Assembly (NCBI GenBank): GCA_965221655.1
Contig: OZ244906.1
Location: forward strand, 248,001-312,000
Source: Bin107 sp965221655
GTDB taxonomy: Bacteria > UBA8248
Length of the DNA: 64,000 nucleotides
Direction: 5' to 3'
This document shows positions 34,263 to 43,853 of this stretch, one piece after another; position 1 is the first letter of the stretch, and the number at the start of each line of letters is the position of its first letter. A model generated the notes under the pieces. The model did not search any database, was not told where the DNA came from, and saw only the letters and a list, made by a program, of their open reading frames with translations. Made by a program: the position numbers and the translations under genes.

Positions 34263-35888
34263 TCAGTCTGAACGGACGTCTTTTGTTCCGACGTAGCCCT
34301 CGGGATTGATGACGGCGTCGATGACCCAGGGCCTATTGGATGCCAATGCTCTTCGGAGTGTTGTTTCGAGTTCCTCCTCCGTGGAAACCCTTTCGCCCTC
34401 ACAACCCAGGCCTTTCGCTACCAAGGCATAGTCGGAATCACGAAATGCGGTGCCCAAGCGCGGGAAGGAGCGGTTGTCCTGTTTGATTTTAATCAGGTTC
34501 AGACAGCGGTCGTTGAAGACCACGACGACAAAGGGAACATCCTCTCGAACGGCGACTTCCATGTCACCGATGCGCATCAGAAAACCACCGTCTCCCGTGA
34601 GGCAGACGACGGGCGCATCCGGCTCCGTCATCTTTGCGGCCATCGCCGCCGGTATGGCGACTGCCATCGAACCCAGCCCGCTGGATGTCAGATAACCCAA
34701 AGGCCGCCTGGTTTCCCAGATATCATTTGCCAAAACCTTATGGCTCCCGGCATCCGCAGTCATGATGCCGTTATCAGGAAGACATTCCCGGGCGATGCGG
34801 ATGACGGCGCCGGGCATCAGACCTTCTCCGGTGGGGAACAACGCGGCTTGCCGCATTTTCTTGTAGGAGTCCATCTCCTCCGTGTTCCAGGCATGGTCCG
34901 GAGAGACCGAGGCACTCAAAGCCTTGAGGATGTCGGCGAGGTTCGCGACGACCTCGATTTCGGGCCGAATCAAGTCGTCGAGATGCGGCACTTCGTCCAG
35001 GTTGATTACTCGCTGTGGGTAGTTCCAGTGCCCGGGGGCGAACACTTCCACGGTATCGAAACCCACCAGGACGAGCAGGTCCGACTTGTCTATCAATTCC
35101 CGCTCGGAAGGCGCACCGCGGAAGGTACCCATGGCGAGGGGGTGATGCTCAGGCAAGACGCCCTTGGCTGAAGGTGAAGCGAGCACGGGAGCTCCGAGTT
35201 TCTCTGCGAAGGATATGAATTGCTTCTCCGCTTCTCGACCCGAGCGGTTCACCTGGAGCCCCGCTATCACGATAGGGTTTTTCGACTCGGATAGCGCGGC
35301 CAGAGTCGCCCCGATGCCCGGGTGGTCGGAACCAATGCGGCCGATGTATTTTCGGGCTTTTTCCTTTGGCGGAAAGTCTTCTTCTCCGGCACTTGCCAAC
35401 ATGACGTCGTAGGGGAGGTCCACGTGTACCGGGCCTGGTCTTCCGTCCGTGGCCAAAGCCAGGGCGCGCCTGATGACCGTCGCAGCGTTGTCCTTCGCTA
35501 GCTTGAAGGTGCCCTTCGTGATGGAGCCCAGCAGTTGCTCCTGGTCGAGTTTTTGTCGGCTCTGACGGCGAAATTGCTCGTCGGAGAAGCGATCTGTCAA
35601 TACGAGGCACGGTGCGCGTTCGAGGTGGTTATTCGCCACGCCGTGAACGACGGCAGCGGCTCCGGGTCCGACCCCCGTGCTCACGACGCCCGGGCGGCCC
35701 GTCATGATGCCGTAGGTTCCGGCCTTCACGGCCGCGCTGCTCTCGTTGCTGCAAAGGACGTAGCGTATGCCGCACTTTCTGGCGGCTTCGATGAGTTCTA
35801 CGGAGCTCAGGCTGCCTGGAACTCCGAAAATGAACTCAACCCCGGCGTCTCGAAGGATGTCCGCCACCACGTCGGCATACGTAGGCAT
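34263..35888 (-). CDS. Thiamine-diphosphate enzyme, acetolactate synthase large-subunit-like
   Basis: A 541-residue ThDP-dependent enzyme. The N-terminal domain has FIFGVPGSLSSVEL and the catalytic-type glutamate in CSNESSAAVKAG. The central domain contains a Rossmann-like VLVGFDTVEVF, and the C-terminal domain has the ThDP-Mg motif GDGGFLMRIGD...VVVFND. Family members include acetolactate synthase, benzoylformate decarboxylase and sulfoacetaldehyde acetyltransferase, and I cannot choose among these. No regulatory small subunit is adjacent, though an ilvD gene is 1 kb away. ATG 35888 is preceded by AAGGAG nine bases upstream. Confidence 0.85.
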   Translation of the reverse strand: MPTYADVVADILRDAGVEFIFGVPGSLSSVELIEAARKCGIRYVLCSNESSAAVKAGTYGIMTGRPGVVSTGVGPGAAAVVHGVANNHLERAPCLVLTDRFSDEQFRRQSRQKLDQEQLLGSITKGTFKLAKDNAATVIRRALALATDGRPGPVHVDLPYDVMLASAGEEDFPPKEKARKYIGRIGSDHPGIGATLAALSESKNPIVIAGLQVNRSGREAEKQFISFAEKLGAPVLASPSAKGVLPEHHPLAMGTFRGAPSERELIDKSDLLVLVGFDTVEVFAPGHWNYPQRVINLDEVPHLDDLIRPEIEVVANLADILKALSASVSPDHAWNTEEMDSYKKMRQAALFPTGEGLMPGAVIRIARECLPDNGIMTADAGSHKVLANDIWETRRPLGYLTSSGLGSMAVAIPAAMAAKMTEPDAPVVCLTGDGGFLMRIGDMEVAVREDVPFVVVVFNDRCLNLIKIKQDNRSFPRLGTAFRDSDYALVAKGLGCEGERVSTEEELETTLRRALASNRPWVIDAVINPEGYVGTKDVRSD

Positions 35889-35980
35889 GTAATTTTTCTC
35901 CTTGGGTGCAAATTGTGTATGTAATCGAACGATAATACCATAGCCAAAGGAGCGCGAAGGAGAATGGGTGGCCGCCGGAG

Positions 35981-36841
35981 TTGGGAGATACCGTTTTGTC
36001 GTTGAGCGACGCGCAACTGGAGGCCGTGTGCCATTTGCTGGGTGATGACTCACCGAGCGTGACGACTGTTTTGGATCGTCAAGTTTCCACGTTTTCGCCC
36101 GAGGAACTTGGTAGACTGCTGGGGATGTTGAAAAAGCGAGAAGAAATGAAAGAAGCTACGCTACCGCTCTCGCTTTTGGATTTCCACTACAGACAAATCG
36201 AGGCCGCATTCGGCGAGTGGTCTCTTTCTGCGGAAAAAGACGTAAATTTGGAAAAGGCGTGCTTTTTGTTGGCGTCTTTCGCCCATCCCCTCCAGGACGT
36301 GGAGAGGGGAAAAGACGACTTGTGGAATATGGAGAATGATTTGCGCGAACGCCTCGATGGCCTCAGCGAGGCGGATGCAATCGTCGCCGAAGTCGTGGAA
36401 TACATACATGGAGAACTTCGTTTCGACGGTGCTCGGGACGATTACTACGACGCGCAGAACAGCTTTATCAATTGCGTGCTGAAGCGCAGGCGTGGCATCC
36501 CCATATCGCTCTCCGCCTTGTACCTGATTCTCGCAGAGAGGTTGGGGCTTCCGTTGCGCGGCGTCGGGATGCCCGGGCATTTCATCGTCAAGTATCAATC
36601 CGAGGAGGAGCCGATATTTCTCGACCCCTTCGACAGGGGGAAGCGTTTGAGTGTAGGGGACTGTGCGTCAATCGTGCGGGAGTTCGGCTACCATTTCGAT
36701 GTGCGTTTTTTACAGGAAACCCCTCCCCGGCGCATCGTGGAGAGAATGCTCAACAACCTGATCGGAATCTACAAGCGTAGCGGGGAGGAGGAAAAGGCGA
36801 CCTGCCTGCTTCGCTGTCGGGAGTTGGTGCAGCCCGGATGA
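35981..36841 (+). CDS. SirB1 family protein (transglutaminase-like plus TPR-like)
   Basis: A 286-residue protein with the SirB1 core: VVEYIHGELRFDGARDDYYDAQNSFINCVLKRRRGIPISLSALY and LPLRGVGMPGHFIVKY, followed by FLDPFDRGKRLSV. The first half of the core resembles a transglutaminase fold, in which the Cys of NCVL and the His of GHFIV could form a dyad. Cellular role unknown. The far upstream end uses TTG 35981; an in-frame TTG at 35996 with GGGAG eight bases before it may be the true start. Confidence 0.82.
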   Translation: MGDTVLSLSDAQLEAVCHLLGDDSPSVTTVLDRQVSTFSPEELGRLLGMLKKREEMKEATLPLSLLDFHYRQIEAAFGEWSLSAEKDVNLEKACFLLASFAHPLQDVERGKDDLWNMENDLRERLDGLSEADAIVAEVVEYIHGELRFDGARDDYYDAQNSFINCVLKRRRGIPISLSALYLILAERLGLPLRGVGMPGHFIVKYQSEEEPIFLDPFDRGKRLSVGDCASIVREFGYHFDVRFLQETPPRRIVERMLNNLIGIYKRSGEEEKATCLLRCRELVQPG

Positions 36842-36855
36842 AGCTTCCTCCCCAC

Positions 36856-36881
36856 GAAGGAGGGGAATTCTCCCCTCCTTC
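36856..36881. terminator. Bidirectional terminator between SirB1 and ilvD genes
   Basis: GAAGGAGGGGA-ATTC-TCCCCTCCTTC is a perfect 11-bp inverted repeat with a 4-nt loop between two convergent genes. Neither side has a long T run, so it may be a weak or bidirectional terminator. Confidence 0.7.
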
Positions 36882-36908
36882 TTATGAAGAACGATTTCGT
36901 GGAGAATC

Positions 36909-38600
36909 CTACCCGTCCGTCACGCATCCCTCCGAGGCGGAAGATACGCATTTGGCGTATTTGTAGAGCGTGCCTTTGGTGAATTTGAGTGGAGGTGCGT
37001 TCCAGTTCCCGCGTCGCCTTTCGATTTCGGCATCGGAAACTTTGAGTTCCATGATGCGCTTTTCCGCGTCGATCGAGACAATGTCGTCGTCTTCGACGAG
37101 AGCGAGCAGACCGCCGGCTTGGGCTTCGGGCGTAACGTGTCCGACGACGAAACCATGCGTACCGCCCGAAAACCTCCCGTCCGTTATGAGGGCCAGGTCG
37201 TTCCCGAGGCCGGCCCCCATAATGGCGGACGTAACCGTCAGCATCTCGCGCATGCCCGGACCGCCCTTGGGCCCCTCGTAGCGAATGATGACGACGTCCC
37301 CTTTTCGGATATTTTGCTGCTCGAGTCCCCTGAGAGCTTCCTCCTCGGAATTGAAACACCTCGCGGGACCCTCAAAGCGTTCTCCTTCTTTGCCCGTAAT
37401 CTTGGCGACGGCCCCCCCGCTCGCGAGGTTTCCGTAGAGGATTTGCAGGTGGCCTGTCCTTTTGAGGGGAGATGAAAGCGGCACGATGATTTTTTGGCCC
37501 GCGTGGAGGTCGGGCAAGGCTTCGATGTTTTCGGCGAGCGTTTTACCCGTAACGGTCAGACAGTCGCCATGGAGCAGGCCCTCTTGGAAGAGGAGTTTTT
37601 GTACACCCGGCACGCCGCCTACGTCGTGGAGGTCTTCCATGACGAATTTTCCGCTGGGCTTCAGGTCGGCAATATAAGGTGTGCGGTCGCTGATTTCCTG
37701 AAAGTCGTCAATCGTGAGTTCGACTCCGATGGCCTTGGCAATGGCGATGTAATGCATAACGGCGTTGGTGGAGCCGCCCAGGGCCATGATGATGGTGATC
37801 GCGTTCTCAAACGCTTCTCTCGTCATGATATCGCTGGGCTTGATGTCGTTTTCGAGTAAATGATACATGGCTTTCCCTACGTCGAGGCACTCGCTTTTCT
37901 TCTCCTCGCTCATGGCCGGGTTCGAGGAGCTGTATGGCAGACTCATGCCCAGCGTTTCGATGGATGAGGACATTGTGTTCGCCGTGTACATACCACCGCA
38001 GGCACCGCCGCTCGGGCAGGCGTTACGGATGACAGCACGGAAGCGTTCCTCGTCGATTTTTTCGGAAAAGTATTCCCCATAGGCCTGGAAGGCGGAGACC
38101 ACGTCGAGTTTTTCCCCGTTGAGAAATCCCGGGCTGATGGTGCCGCCGTAGACCATCAGACTGGGGCGGTTGAGCCGTGCCATGGCGATGAGGGAGCCGG
38201 GCATGTTCTTGTCGCATCCCGGAAGCGTGACCAAGGCGTCGTACCATTGCGCACCCACGACGGTTTCAATCGAATCGGCGATGAGGTCCCGAGATTGCAG
38301 GGAGTACTTCATGCCCTCCGTTCCCATGGATATGCCATCGCTCACCCCGATGGTATTGAAGATGAGACCGACCATCTTCTTCTCGGCGTTCACGCTTTGC
38401 TTGATGTATTCGGCGAGCCGGTTCAGGTGAAAATTGCAGGAATTTCCTTCCCACCACATGCTGGCGATCCCGACCTGGGGATTTTTCATATCCGTCTCGT
38501 CCAAACCCGCGCCATAGAGCATGGCCTGAGAGGCGGCTTGAGAGGGCGGTTCGGTGATGCGTCGACTGAATCGGTTCAACGCTGTTTTCTGCTCCGGCAT
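36909..38600 (-). CDS. ilvD: Dihydroxy-acid dehydratase
   Basis: IlvD dehydrates 2,3-dihydroxy-isovalerate and 2,3-dihydroxy-3-methylvalerate in branched-chain amino acid synthesis. The 563-residue protein has the hallmark LPGCDKNMPGSLIAMARLN, ACPSGGACGGMYTANTMSS and DGRFSGGTHGFVVGHVTPEA with three candidate Fe-S cysteines. It is clearly distinct from the sugar-acid paralogue at 1013-2707. It lies 24 bp downstream of the TSP3-lipoprotein gene. Other ilv genes in the window: only a possible ALS-like gene. Confidence 0.95.
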   Translation of the reverse strand: MPEQKTALNRFSRRITEPPSQAASQAMLYGAGLDETDMKNPQVGIASMWWEGNSCNFHLNRLAEYIKQSVNAEKKMVGLIFNTIGVSDGISMGTEGMKYSLQSRDLIADSIETVVGAQWYDALVTLPGCDKNMPGSLIAMARLNRPSLMVYGGTISPGFLNGEKLDVVSAFQAYGEYFSEKIDEERFRAVIRNACPSGGACGGMYTANTMSSSIETLGMSLPYSSSNPAMSEEKKSECLDVGKAMYHLLENDIKPSDIMTREAFENAITIIMALGGSTNAVMHYIAIAKAIGVELTIDDFQEISDRTPYIADLKPSGKFVMEDLHDVGGVPGVQKLLFQEGLLHGDCLTVTGKTLAENIEALPDLHAGQKIIVPLSSPLKRTGHLQILYGNLASGGAVAKITGKEGERFEGPARCFNSEEEALRGLEQQNIRKGDVVIIRYEGPKGGPGMREMLTVTSAIMGAGLGNDLALITDGRFSGGTHGFVVGHVTPEAQAGGLLALVEDDDIVSIDAEKRIMELKVSDAEIERRRGNWNAPPLKFTKGTLYKYAKCVSSASEGCVTDG

Positions 38601-38624
38601 CTTCTTGTCTCCTCGTTGATCTGA

Positions 38625-39533
38625 TCAATAAATCGGGTGTGTCCCGGGTCGGTTATTTTGCTTTTTCGTCGTTTCCGCCAAATCGGAAGTAGGCGCGTGC
38701 GCAGGCGGTTCAGCAAAATCCATTTTGTTATGCTTCTCTGCGCGATCTGCTTTTTTCTTCGGTATAGGAGTCCCGACCCTTTCGTTTATTTGGGGAATTT
38801 GCTTCGTCCCTGGCGCGGCTCTTGGAGTGCGAACGAGGTTTCGTTCGACGCTTGTTTTTTTTCGTTCGCATTCGCTCGGGTTTTCCGGATAGCGGTCGCT
38901 CCGGGGATGAGAGCACGCATCGCGCGCGTCTGTGCCGGATGCAGCTTCTACCCCATCGTTGAACCCGTCCCCGTCGCTGTCTGCGAGGAGTGGATTTGAA
39001 TTCCGCGATATTTCCTCCCCATCGTCGAGCATGTCTCCATCCGTATCGGCCTTGAGGGGGTTGGTACGGTGTCGACGAACCTCTGCGCCATCGGGAACAT
39101 TGTCTCCGTCGGTGTCGGCGTTGCCCGGGTCCGTAAGATACCTGCGGCGTTCTGCGATGTCTGTGAGGCCGTCTCCGTCCCTGTCGACGCATCGGTTTTG
39201 CTGCATTTGCTCTTCCGCATGTGCGATGGCCGCGCGCGCGCGCGTGATGAAGCGTGCCACTTGCGCCATGGAGGTTCCTCTTTTCTCGATCACCACTTGG
39301 TAAACGGCGAATCGAGCCACGGCGAAGCGGACGGGAGCACAGAGTTTCAGGTCGCCCTTTCGATCGAGTCGGTCGAACTCATCGGTCAGGAGATGGAATT
39401 CCACCTCGATGGCGCTTTTGAGAATATTGGCGGAACGCGCTTTTATCCGGGGAGGAAGAAAATTCGCGCAACCGGACAAAACCGTTCCCGAAACGAGCAC
39501 GGCGAGCAGGGTCGCCAATCGAAACGATCGCAT
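38625..39533 (-). CDS. Lipoprotein with thrombospondin type-3 calcium repeats
   Basis: The product begins with a lipoprotein signal (LLAVLVSGTVLSGCANF, Cys22). After an alpha-rich N-domain it carries four or so Asp-rich repeats of thrombospondin type-3 kind: CVDRDGDGLTDIAE, NADTDGDNVPDGAE, KADTDGDMLDDGEE and LADSDGDGFNDGVE, each a calcium-binding D-x-D-G-D motif. The tail (about 70 residues) is basic and low-complexity. Such proteins are anchored to the outer membrane or cell envelope and may bind a surface partner. The ATG at 39533 is chosen because it gives a proper signal. Confidence 0.8.
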   Translation of the reverse strand: MRSFRLATLLAVLVSGTVLSGCANFLPPRIKARSANILKSAIEVEFHLLTDEFDRLDRKGDLKLCAPVRFAVARFAVYQVVIEKRGTSMAQVARFITRARAAIAHAEEQMQQNRCVDRDGDGLTDIAERRRYLTDPGNADTDGDNVPDGAEVRRHRTNPLKADTDGDMLDDGEEISRNSNPLLADSDGDGFNDGVEAASGTDARDACSHPRSDRYPENPSECERKKTSVERNLVRTPRAAPGTKQIPQINERVGTPIPKKKADRAEKHNKMDFAEPPAHAPTSDLAETTKKQNNRPGTHPIY

Positions 39534-39676
39534 TTTCACGTCAGGCAACGCCCCGTCTCTCCAGGATGTCCCGCTTGTGATTTGCAGGTGCCGTATTCTT
39601 GCGTACCATACATCAATCGACTGTTGTATTTCACATCTCGATTTTTTCTTTTTGGCTTCGATCCGGGGAAACATGC

Positions 39677-40450
39677 TTGAGTGATTATCCGCAAAAACTC
39701 ATCGAGAAGGCGGCAACCTGGCTGTCGGAATCGCAAGCGACGGTGTGTCTTACGGGGGCGGGAATCAGCACGGAAAGCGGCATTCCCGATTTCAGGTCCA
39801 AAGGGGGGATTTGGGATCGATTTGATCCCAAGGATTTCGACATCCGACGATGGTTGGCTTCGGAAGACATACGCAAGCGTTACTGGGAGGTTGCACGGGA
39901 CGGGTACGAGTTGGTTCAAAGCGCTCAACCCTCGAAGGGGCACGTCGCCCTGGCGAAGTTGTCTCGCCAGGGTCGTCTGGGATTGCTCGTGACGCAAAAT
40001 ACGGATGGGCTGCATCAAAAAGCAGGCCATGATCCGGATGCGATTGTCGAATTGCACGGGACGAGTCATTTGTGTGTTTGTGTGGGGTGCGGGGCGAAAT
40101 TTCCCCGCCCCGGAGTCCAGACGCGTGTGGAGAGGGGCGAGGCGATACCCAGGTGTGAGGATTGCGGAGACCTGCTGAAGCCCGACGCCGTTTTCTTTGG
40201 AGAAGGGCTGCCTTCCCAAAAATTATCGCGTGCGATAGAGGCATCCCGGCAAGCGGAAGTTTTTTTGGTCGCCGGTTCGTCGCTGGCCGTACGACCTGCG
40301 GGAGGCTTGCCCGAGCGCGCGCGAAAGGCGGGGGCGCGTCTCATCATCGTAAACGAGGGTCCAACGCGCCTGGATGCCAAGGCCGACATCCGTATTGCGG
40401 GAAGAACGGGGGATGTCTTGCCTGCCATGGTAGATACGGTTTTGACCTGA
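39677..40450 (+). CDS. NAD-dependent deacylase (sirtuin, Sir2 family)
   Basis: A 257-residue sirtuin. It has the NAD-binding GAGISTESGIPDFRSKGGIW, the QNTDGLHQKAG loop, catalytic histidine in VELHGTSH, zinc cysteines CVGCGAKF and CEDCGDLL, and PDAVFFGEGLP. It should remove acetyl or other acyl groups from lysines with NAD. I place the start at TTG 39677; further-upstream codons give a non-family N-terminus. It is not obviously in an operon with the following acetamidase gene, which starts 162 bp downstream. Confidence 0.92.
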   Translation: MSDYPQKLIEKAATWLSESQATVCLTGAGISTESGIPDFRSKGGIWDRFDPKDFDIRRWLASEDIRKRYWEVARDGYELVQSAQPSKGHVALAKLSRQGRLGLLVTQNTDGLHQKAGHDPDAIVELHGTSHLCVCVGCGAKFPRPGVQTRVERGEAIPRCEDCGDLLKPDAVFFGEGLPSQKLSRAIEASRQAEVFLVAGSSLAVRPAGGLPERARKAGARLIIVNEGPTRLDAKADIRIAGRTGDVLPAMVDTVLT

Positions 40451-40612
40451 ACATGTTGTGAAGACGGATTTTTGATCTTCAAATCTACGGGTGATAGAGT
40501 GGCCGATGAATCTCGAACAAGGCCGCGGGTTTTCCTTGTGCGAACCTGTAAGAGGTGTTCCCGTTATTCGCCGGTACGTCTGTAGCCATTGTCGCCAGGA
40601 GGAGAAAAGCAC

Positions 40613-41548
40613 TTGGCCACACACGAACTCGACACCACTGTCGACACCTGCCATTGGGGCTTTTACGACGCGACCCTTGCCCCTGTCATGACGATCGCTT
40701 CGGGCGACACGCTCGTCGTGAAGACCGAATCGGGGCGCAGGGATTTTCTGGAAGATTATCCCGAGAGGTTGTCCCCGAACCTGAAAAAAATACTGGAGAC
40801 CATGGCGCCTAGCCCTGGGGCGCACATCATGACGGGTCCCGTGGCTGTCGAGGGCGCAGAGCCGGGCGACGTGCTGGAGATGAGGATTCACGAGGTCAAG
40901 GCCCGCTACGATTGGGGTTACAACGGGTTCAGGCCTCTGGTGGGCGGCCTGCCGGAAGATTTTCCCTATACCAGGATGACGATCGTCGAGATCGACGAGG
41001 AAAGCAACACCGGAGATTGGGGGGCGGGCGTCCAAGTGCCGCTCAGCCCTTTTTTCGGCAATTTCGGGGTGGCGCCGGCTCCGTCGCTGGGTCGTGTGCC
41101 CTCGATTCCTCCCGGAGAGTGGGGCGGGAACATGGATTGTAAGGAATTTGCGTCCGGAGCGATTATTTATTTGCCGGTTTTCAATGAGGGTGCCCTGTTC
41201 TCCGTGGGTGATGGGCATGGTTGCCAGGGAGACGGCGAGGCGAACATCAACGGAATAGAAATGGGCCTCGTCGGCACTTTCGAAATGAACGTCCGCAAGG
41301 ACATGCGTCTTAAGACGCCGAGGGCGGAGACGGAGTCCCACTACATTCTGATGGGATTCGACTCGATTCTCGACAACGCGGCGAAGATGGCCTTGCGGGA
41401 GACGATAAGCTTCCTGGGCGAGTTGCGCGGCATGAGCCCCGACGACGCATACAGGCTTTGTAGCCTGGCGGTCGATCTGCGTGTAACGCAAATCGTAAAC
41501 GGCACCAAGGGAGTTCACGCTATGCTGCCCAAGTCGTTGTTCGCATGA
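40613..41548 (+). CDS. Acetamidase/formamidase family protein (copy 1 of 3)
   Basis: A 311-residue member of the FmdA_AmdA family, which hydrolyses small amides. Visible family features are TCHWGFYDATLAPVMTI, HIMTGPVAVEGAEPGDVLE, GDWGAGVQVP, FFGNFGVAPAP and VGDGHGCQGDGEANING; His and Asp in the last likely bind metal. The start is TTG 40613, eight bases after GGAGGAG; an in-frame TTG at 40589 is less likely. It is the first of three tandem paralogues, the next starting 25 bp later. Confidence 0.87.
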   Translation: MATHELDTTVDTCHWGFYDATLAPVMTIASGDTLVVKTESGRRDFLEDYPERLSPNLKKILETMAPSPGAHIMTGPVAVEGAEPGDVLEMRIHEVKARYDWGYNGFRPLVGGLPEDFPYTRMTIVEIDEESNTGDWGAGVQVPLSPFFGNFGVAPAPSLGRVPSIPPGEWGGNMDCKEFASGAIIYLPVFNEGALFSVGDGHGCQGDGEANINGIEMGLVGTFEMNVRKDMRLKTPRAETESHYILMGFDSILDNAAKMALRETISFLGELRGMSPDDAYRLCSLAVDLRVTQIVNGTKGVHAMLPKSLFA

Positions 41549-41573
41549 GTTTCGTTTTTTCAAGGGAAAATCG

Positions 41574-42521
41574 TTGCCAGAACACGTGATCGTACAAGAC
41601 CCCGACAACGTCCAATGGGGGTATTACGATTCCGGTCTTTCTCCGATTCTCACCGTAACATCGGGCGACGTACTCGAAATTCACACGGAGCCGGGTGTCC
41701 GGATTCTCGAGTCTCCGGTGCGAGAAAGGGCGTCCGAGCACCTGCGCCGCATCGTGGACAGTGGGAGGAGGGATTTGGGTGGCCACATCCTCACGGGGCC
41801 CATTGCGGTGGAAGAGGCTTCGGCGGGAGATGTCCTGGAGGTGAGGTTCCTGGAGGTCTGGCCGCGCTATGATTGGGGCTTCAACGTAATTCGGCCTTTG
41901 GCGGGTGGGTTACCCGAGGATTTTCCGTACGCGAGAACTGTAATCGTCGAAATCGACGCGGAAAGCAATACTGGGGACTGGGGAGCGGGCGTGAAGGTGC
42001 CGCTCAGCCCCTATTTCGGCAACTTCGGTGTGGCGCCTCCCGACGGCCTGGGCCGTGTTCCGTCAACCCCACCGGGAATCTGGGGAGGGAACATGGACAA
42101 CAAGGAACTCGTTGCGGGTACCCGAGCCTACCTTCCTGTTTTCCAGAAGGGAGCCTTGTTCGCTATCGGAGACGGGCATGGCTGCCAGGGGGACGGAGAA
42201 AGTTGCCTCTCGGCTCTGGAATGTGGCATGTCCGCAAGAGTCCAACTTTTGGTCCGGAAAGATTTGCATCTGGAAATGCCCCGGGCGGAGACGCCCACGC
42301 ATCACGTCTTTATGGGATTCGACCCGATTCTCGACAACGCGGCGAAAGCGGCACTCAGGCAGACCATTCGTTTTCTGGGAGAATCGCACGCAATGTCGAA
42401 AGACGATGCGTATACGCTGTGTAGCCTGGCGGTGGATCTTCGGATCACGCAGATTGTCAACGGAGTCAAGGGCGTTCACGCCATGCTGCCCAAGGAGCTT
42501 CTGGACCAAGGAGCACGTTGA
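41574..42521 (+). CDS. Acetamidase/formamidase family protein (copy 2 of 3)
   Basis: A 315-residue paralogue of the upstream gene. It shares HILTGPIAVEEASAGDVLE, YDWGFNVIRPLAGGLPEDF, GAGVKVPLSPYFGNFGVAPP and GDGHGCQGDGESCL. The N-terminal portion (TSGDVLEIHTEPGVRILES) diverges from copies 1 and 3. It starts with TTG after AAGGGA and its stop overlaps the ATG of copy 3. It is clearly not identical to its neighbours, so an old duplication with separate specificity is likelier than a recent copy. Confidence 0.87.
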   Translation: MPEHVIVQDPDNVQWGYYDSGLSPILTVTSGDVLEIHTEPGVRILESPVRERASEHLRRIVDSGRRDLGGHILTGPIAVEEASAGDVLEVRFLEVWPRYDWGFNVIRPLAGGLPEDFPYARTVIVEIDAESNTGDWGAGVKVPLSPYFGNFGVAPPDGLGRVPSTPPGIWGGNMDNKELVAGTRAYLPVFQKGALFAIGDGHGCQGDGESCLSALECGMSARVQLLVRKDLHLEMPRAETPTHHVFMGFDPILDNAAKAALRQTIRFLGESHAMSKDDAYTLCSLAVDLRITQIVNGVKGVHAMLPKELLDQGAR

Positions 42522-43456
42522 TGGCGATGCATGAACTGGTTGCGAAACCCGATACCGTTCATTGGGGTTATTACGACGCTTCCCTGAAGCCTGTGATGCA
42601 GATTCGCTCGGGCGATACGCTGGAGGTGCATACCGAATCGGGCCGGGAGGAATATCTGGCCGAGTTGGGGGAGCGAGCGTCTCGAAATTTGAGAGACATC
42701 CTGGCGCTCGTACCACAAGGACCCGGCCCCCACATCATGACGGGCCCCGTCGCCGTGGAAGACGCGCAGCCCGGGGACGTCTTGGAGGTTCGCGTCCACG
42801 AAGTCAAGACGCGCTACGACTGGGGGTATAACGCCATCCGGCCCATGCTGGGTGGATTGCCGGAGGATTTTCCTTATACGCGCGCTGTGATCGTGGACCT
42901 CGACCTCGAAGCGCAAACGGGGGATTGGGGAGCTGGCGTCAAGGTGCCTCTCCGTCCGTATTTCGGCAACTTCGGGGTGGCGCCTCCCCCTGCCTACGGG
43001 CGTGTAGGGAGCTACCCCCCAGGCCCGTGGGGCGGAAATCTGGACAACAAGGAACTTGTATCCGGCACCGTTGTCTATTTTCCCGTTTTCAACGAGGGAG
43101 CGCTGTTTTCTGTGGGTGACGGGCATGGCTGCCAGGGCGACGGAGAGGCATGTCTGACGGCCATTGAAACGGGTCTTTCGGGGAGACTGGAAATTATCCT
43201 CAGAAAGGATTTGTCTCTCGATAACCCCAGAGCGGAAACCGATACGCACTATATCCTGATGGGGTTTGACCCCATTCTTGACAATGCAGCTAAAATGGCG
43301 CTTCGGGAAACGATTCGGTTTCTCGGAGAATCGCAGGGAATGAACAGGGATGACTCCTACACTCTTTGTAGTCTCGCGGTAGACTTGCGGGTCACGCAAA
43401 TCGTGAACGGAGTGAAGGGGGTTCATGCCATGCTGCCCAAGTCGCTATTCACGTAA
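42521..43456 (+). CDS. Acetamidase/formamidase family protein (copy 3 of 3)
   Basis: A 311-residue paralogue with TVHWGYYDASLKPVMQI, HIMTGPVAVEDAQPGDVLE, GAGVKVPLRPYFGNFGVAPPP and SVGDGHGCQGDGEACL. It is closer to copy 1 than to copy 2 at the N-terminus. ATG 42521 has AAGGAG seven bases upstream and overlaps the copy-2 stop by one base. Downstream, at 34 bp, is a cupin gene on the same strand, so the three amidases appear to share one transcript with a small catabolic gene set. Confidence 0.87.
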   Translation: MAMHELVAKPDTVHWGYYDASLKPVMQIRSGDTLEVHTESGREEYLAELGERASRNLRDILALVPQGPGPHIMTGPVAVEDAQPGDVLEVRVHEVKTRYDWGYNAIRPMLGGLPEDFPYTRAVIVDLDLEAQTGDWGAGVKVPLRPYFGNFGVAPPPAYGRVGSYPPGPWGGNLDNKELVSGTVVYFPVFNEGALFSVGDGHGCQGDGEACLTAIETGLSGRLEIILRKDLSLDNPRAETDTHYILMGFDPILDNAAKMALRETIRFLGESQGMNRDDSYTLCSLAVDLRVTQIVNGVKGVHAMLPKSLFT

Positions 43457-43490
43457 GAGGTATTCTGTCCTTGCACGGGAGGGAGAAGAA

Positions 43491-43853
43491 GTGAACCAGA
43501 GAGTTGCATCGGGGCGGCCGGAATACATTGCCGGAACGCCCGAGGAGTTAGACGCCGTAGCCGCTGCTCCCGAGAATCACGAAATCATTTTCGAGAACGA
43601 GCGGGTTCGCGTCTTGCGTGTGACGATTCAGCCTGGGGAACGAGAAAAAGAGCATACGCATAAATGGGAAAGCGTGTTCACCATCACACGGTTCCCGAAA
43701 ATTACCTATTACAATGAAAAGGGAGAGGCTTGCGTCACCGGCGAAGATCGGAGGGAAGGCGTCCCCTTCTGGTTGGGCAGAGAGGGTTTGCACGCCGTGG
43801 AGAATCACGGGGACGAGCCTCTGGAAGCGATTCGCGTCGAGTTGAAGGACTAA
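43491..43853 (+). CDS. Cupin-like protein
   Basis: A 120-residue small protein whose VLRVTIQPGEREKEHTHKWESVFTITR segment supplies the two histidines and glutamate of cupin motif 1, with AVENHGDEPLEAIRVELKD towards the end. It starts with GTG at 43491 downstream of GGGAGG. It is the fourth gene of the acetamidase run, and another cupin gene occurs at 45106. Substrate unknown. Confidence 0.65.
   Translation: MNQRVASGRPEYIAGTPEELDAVAAAPENHEIIFENERVRVLRVTIQPGEREKEHTHKWESVFTITRFPKITYYNEKGEACVTGEDRREGVPFWLGREGLHAVENHGDEPLEAIRVELKD

Noticed and set aside
40613..43456. Assembly artefact as the cause of three acetamidase genes
   Set aside because: The three differ at many positions including whole N-terminal segments, so they are true paralogues.
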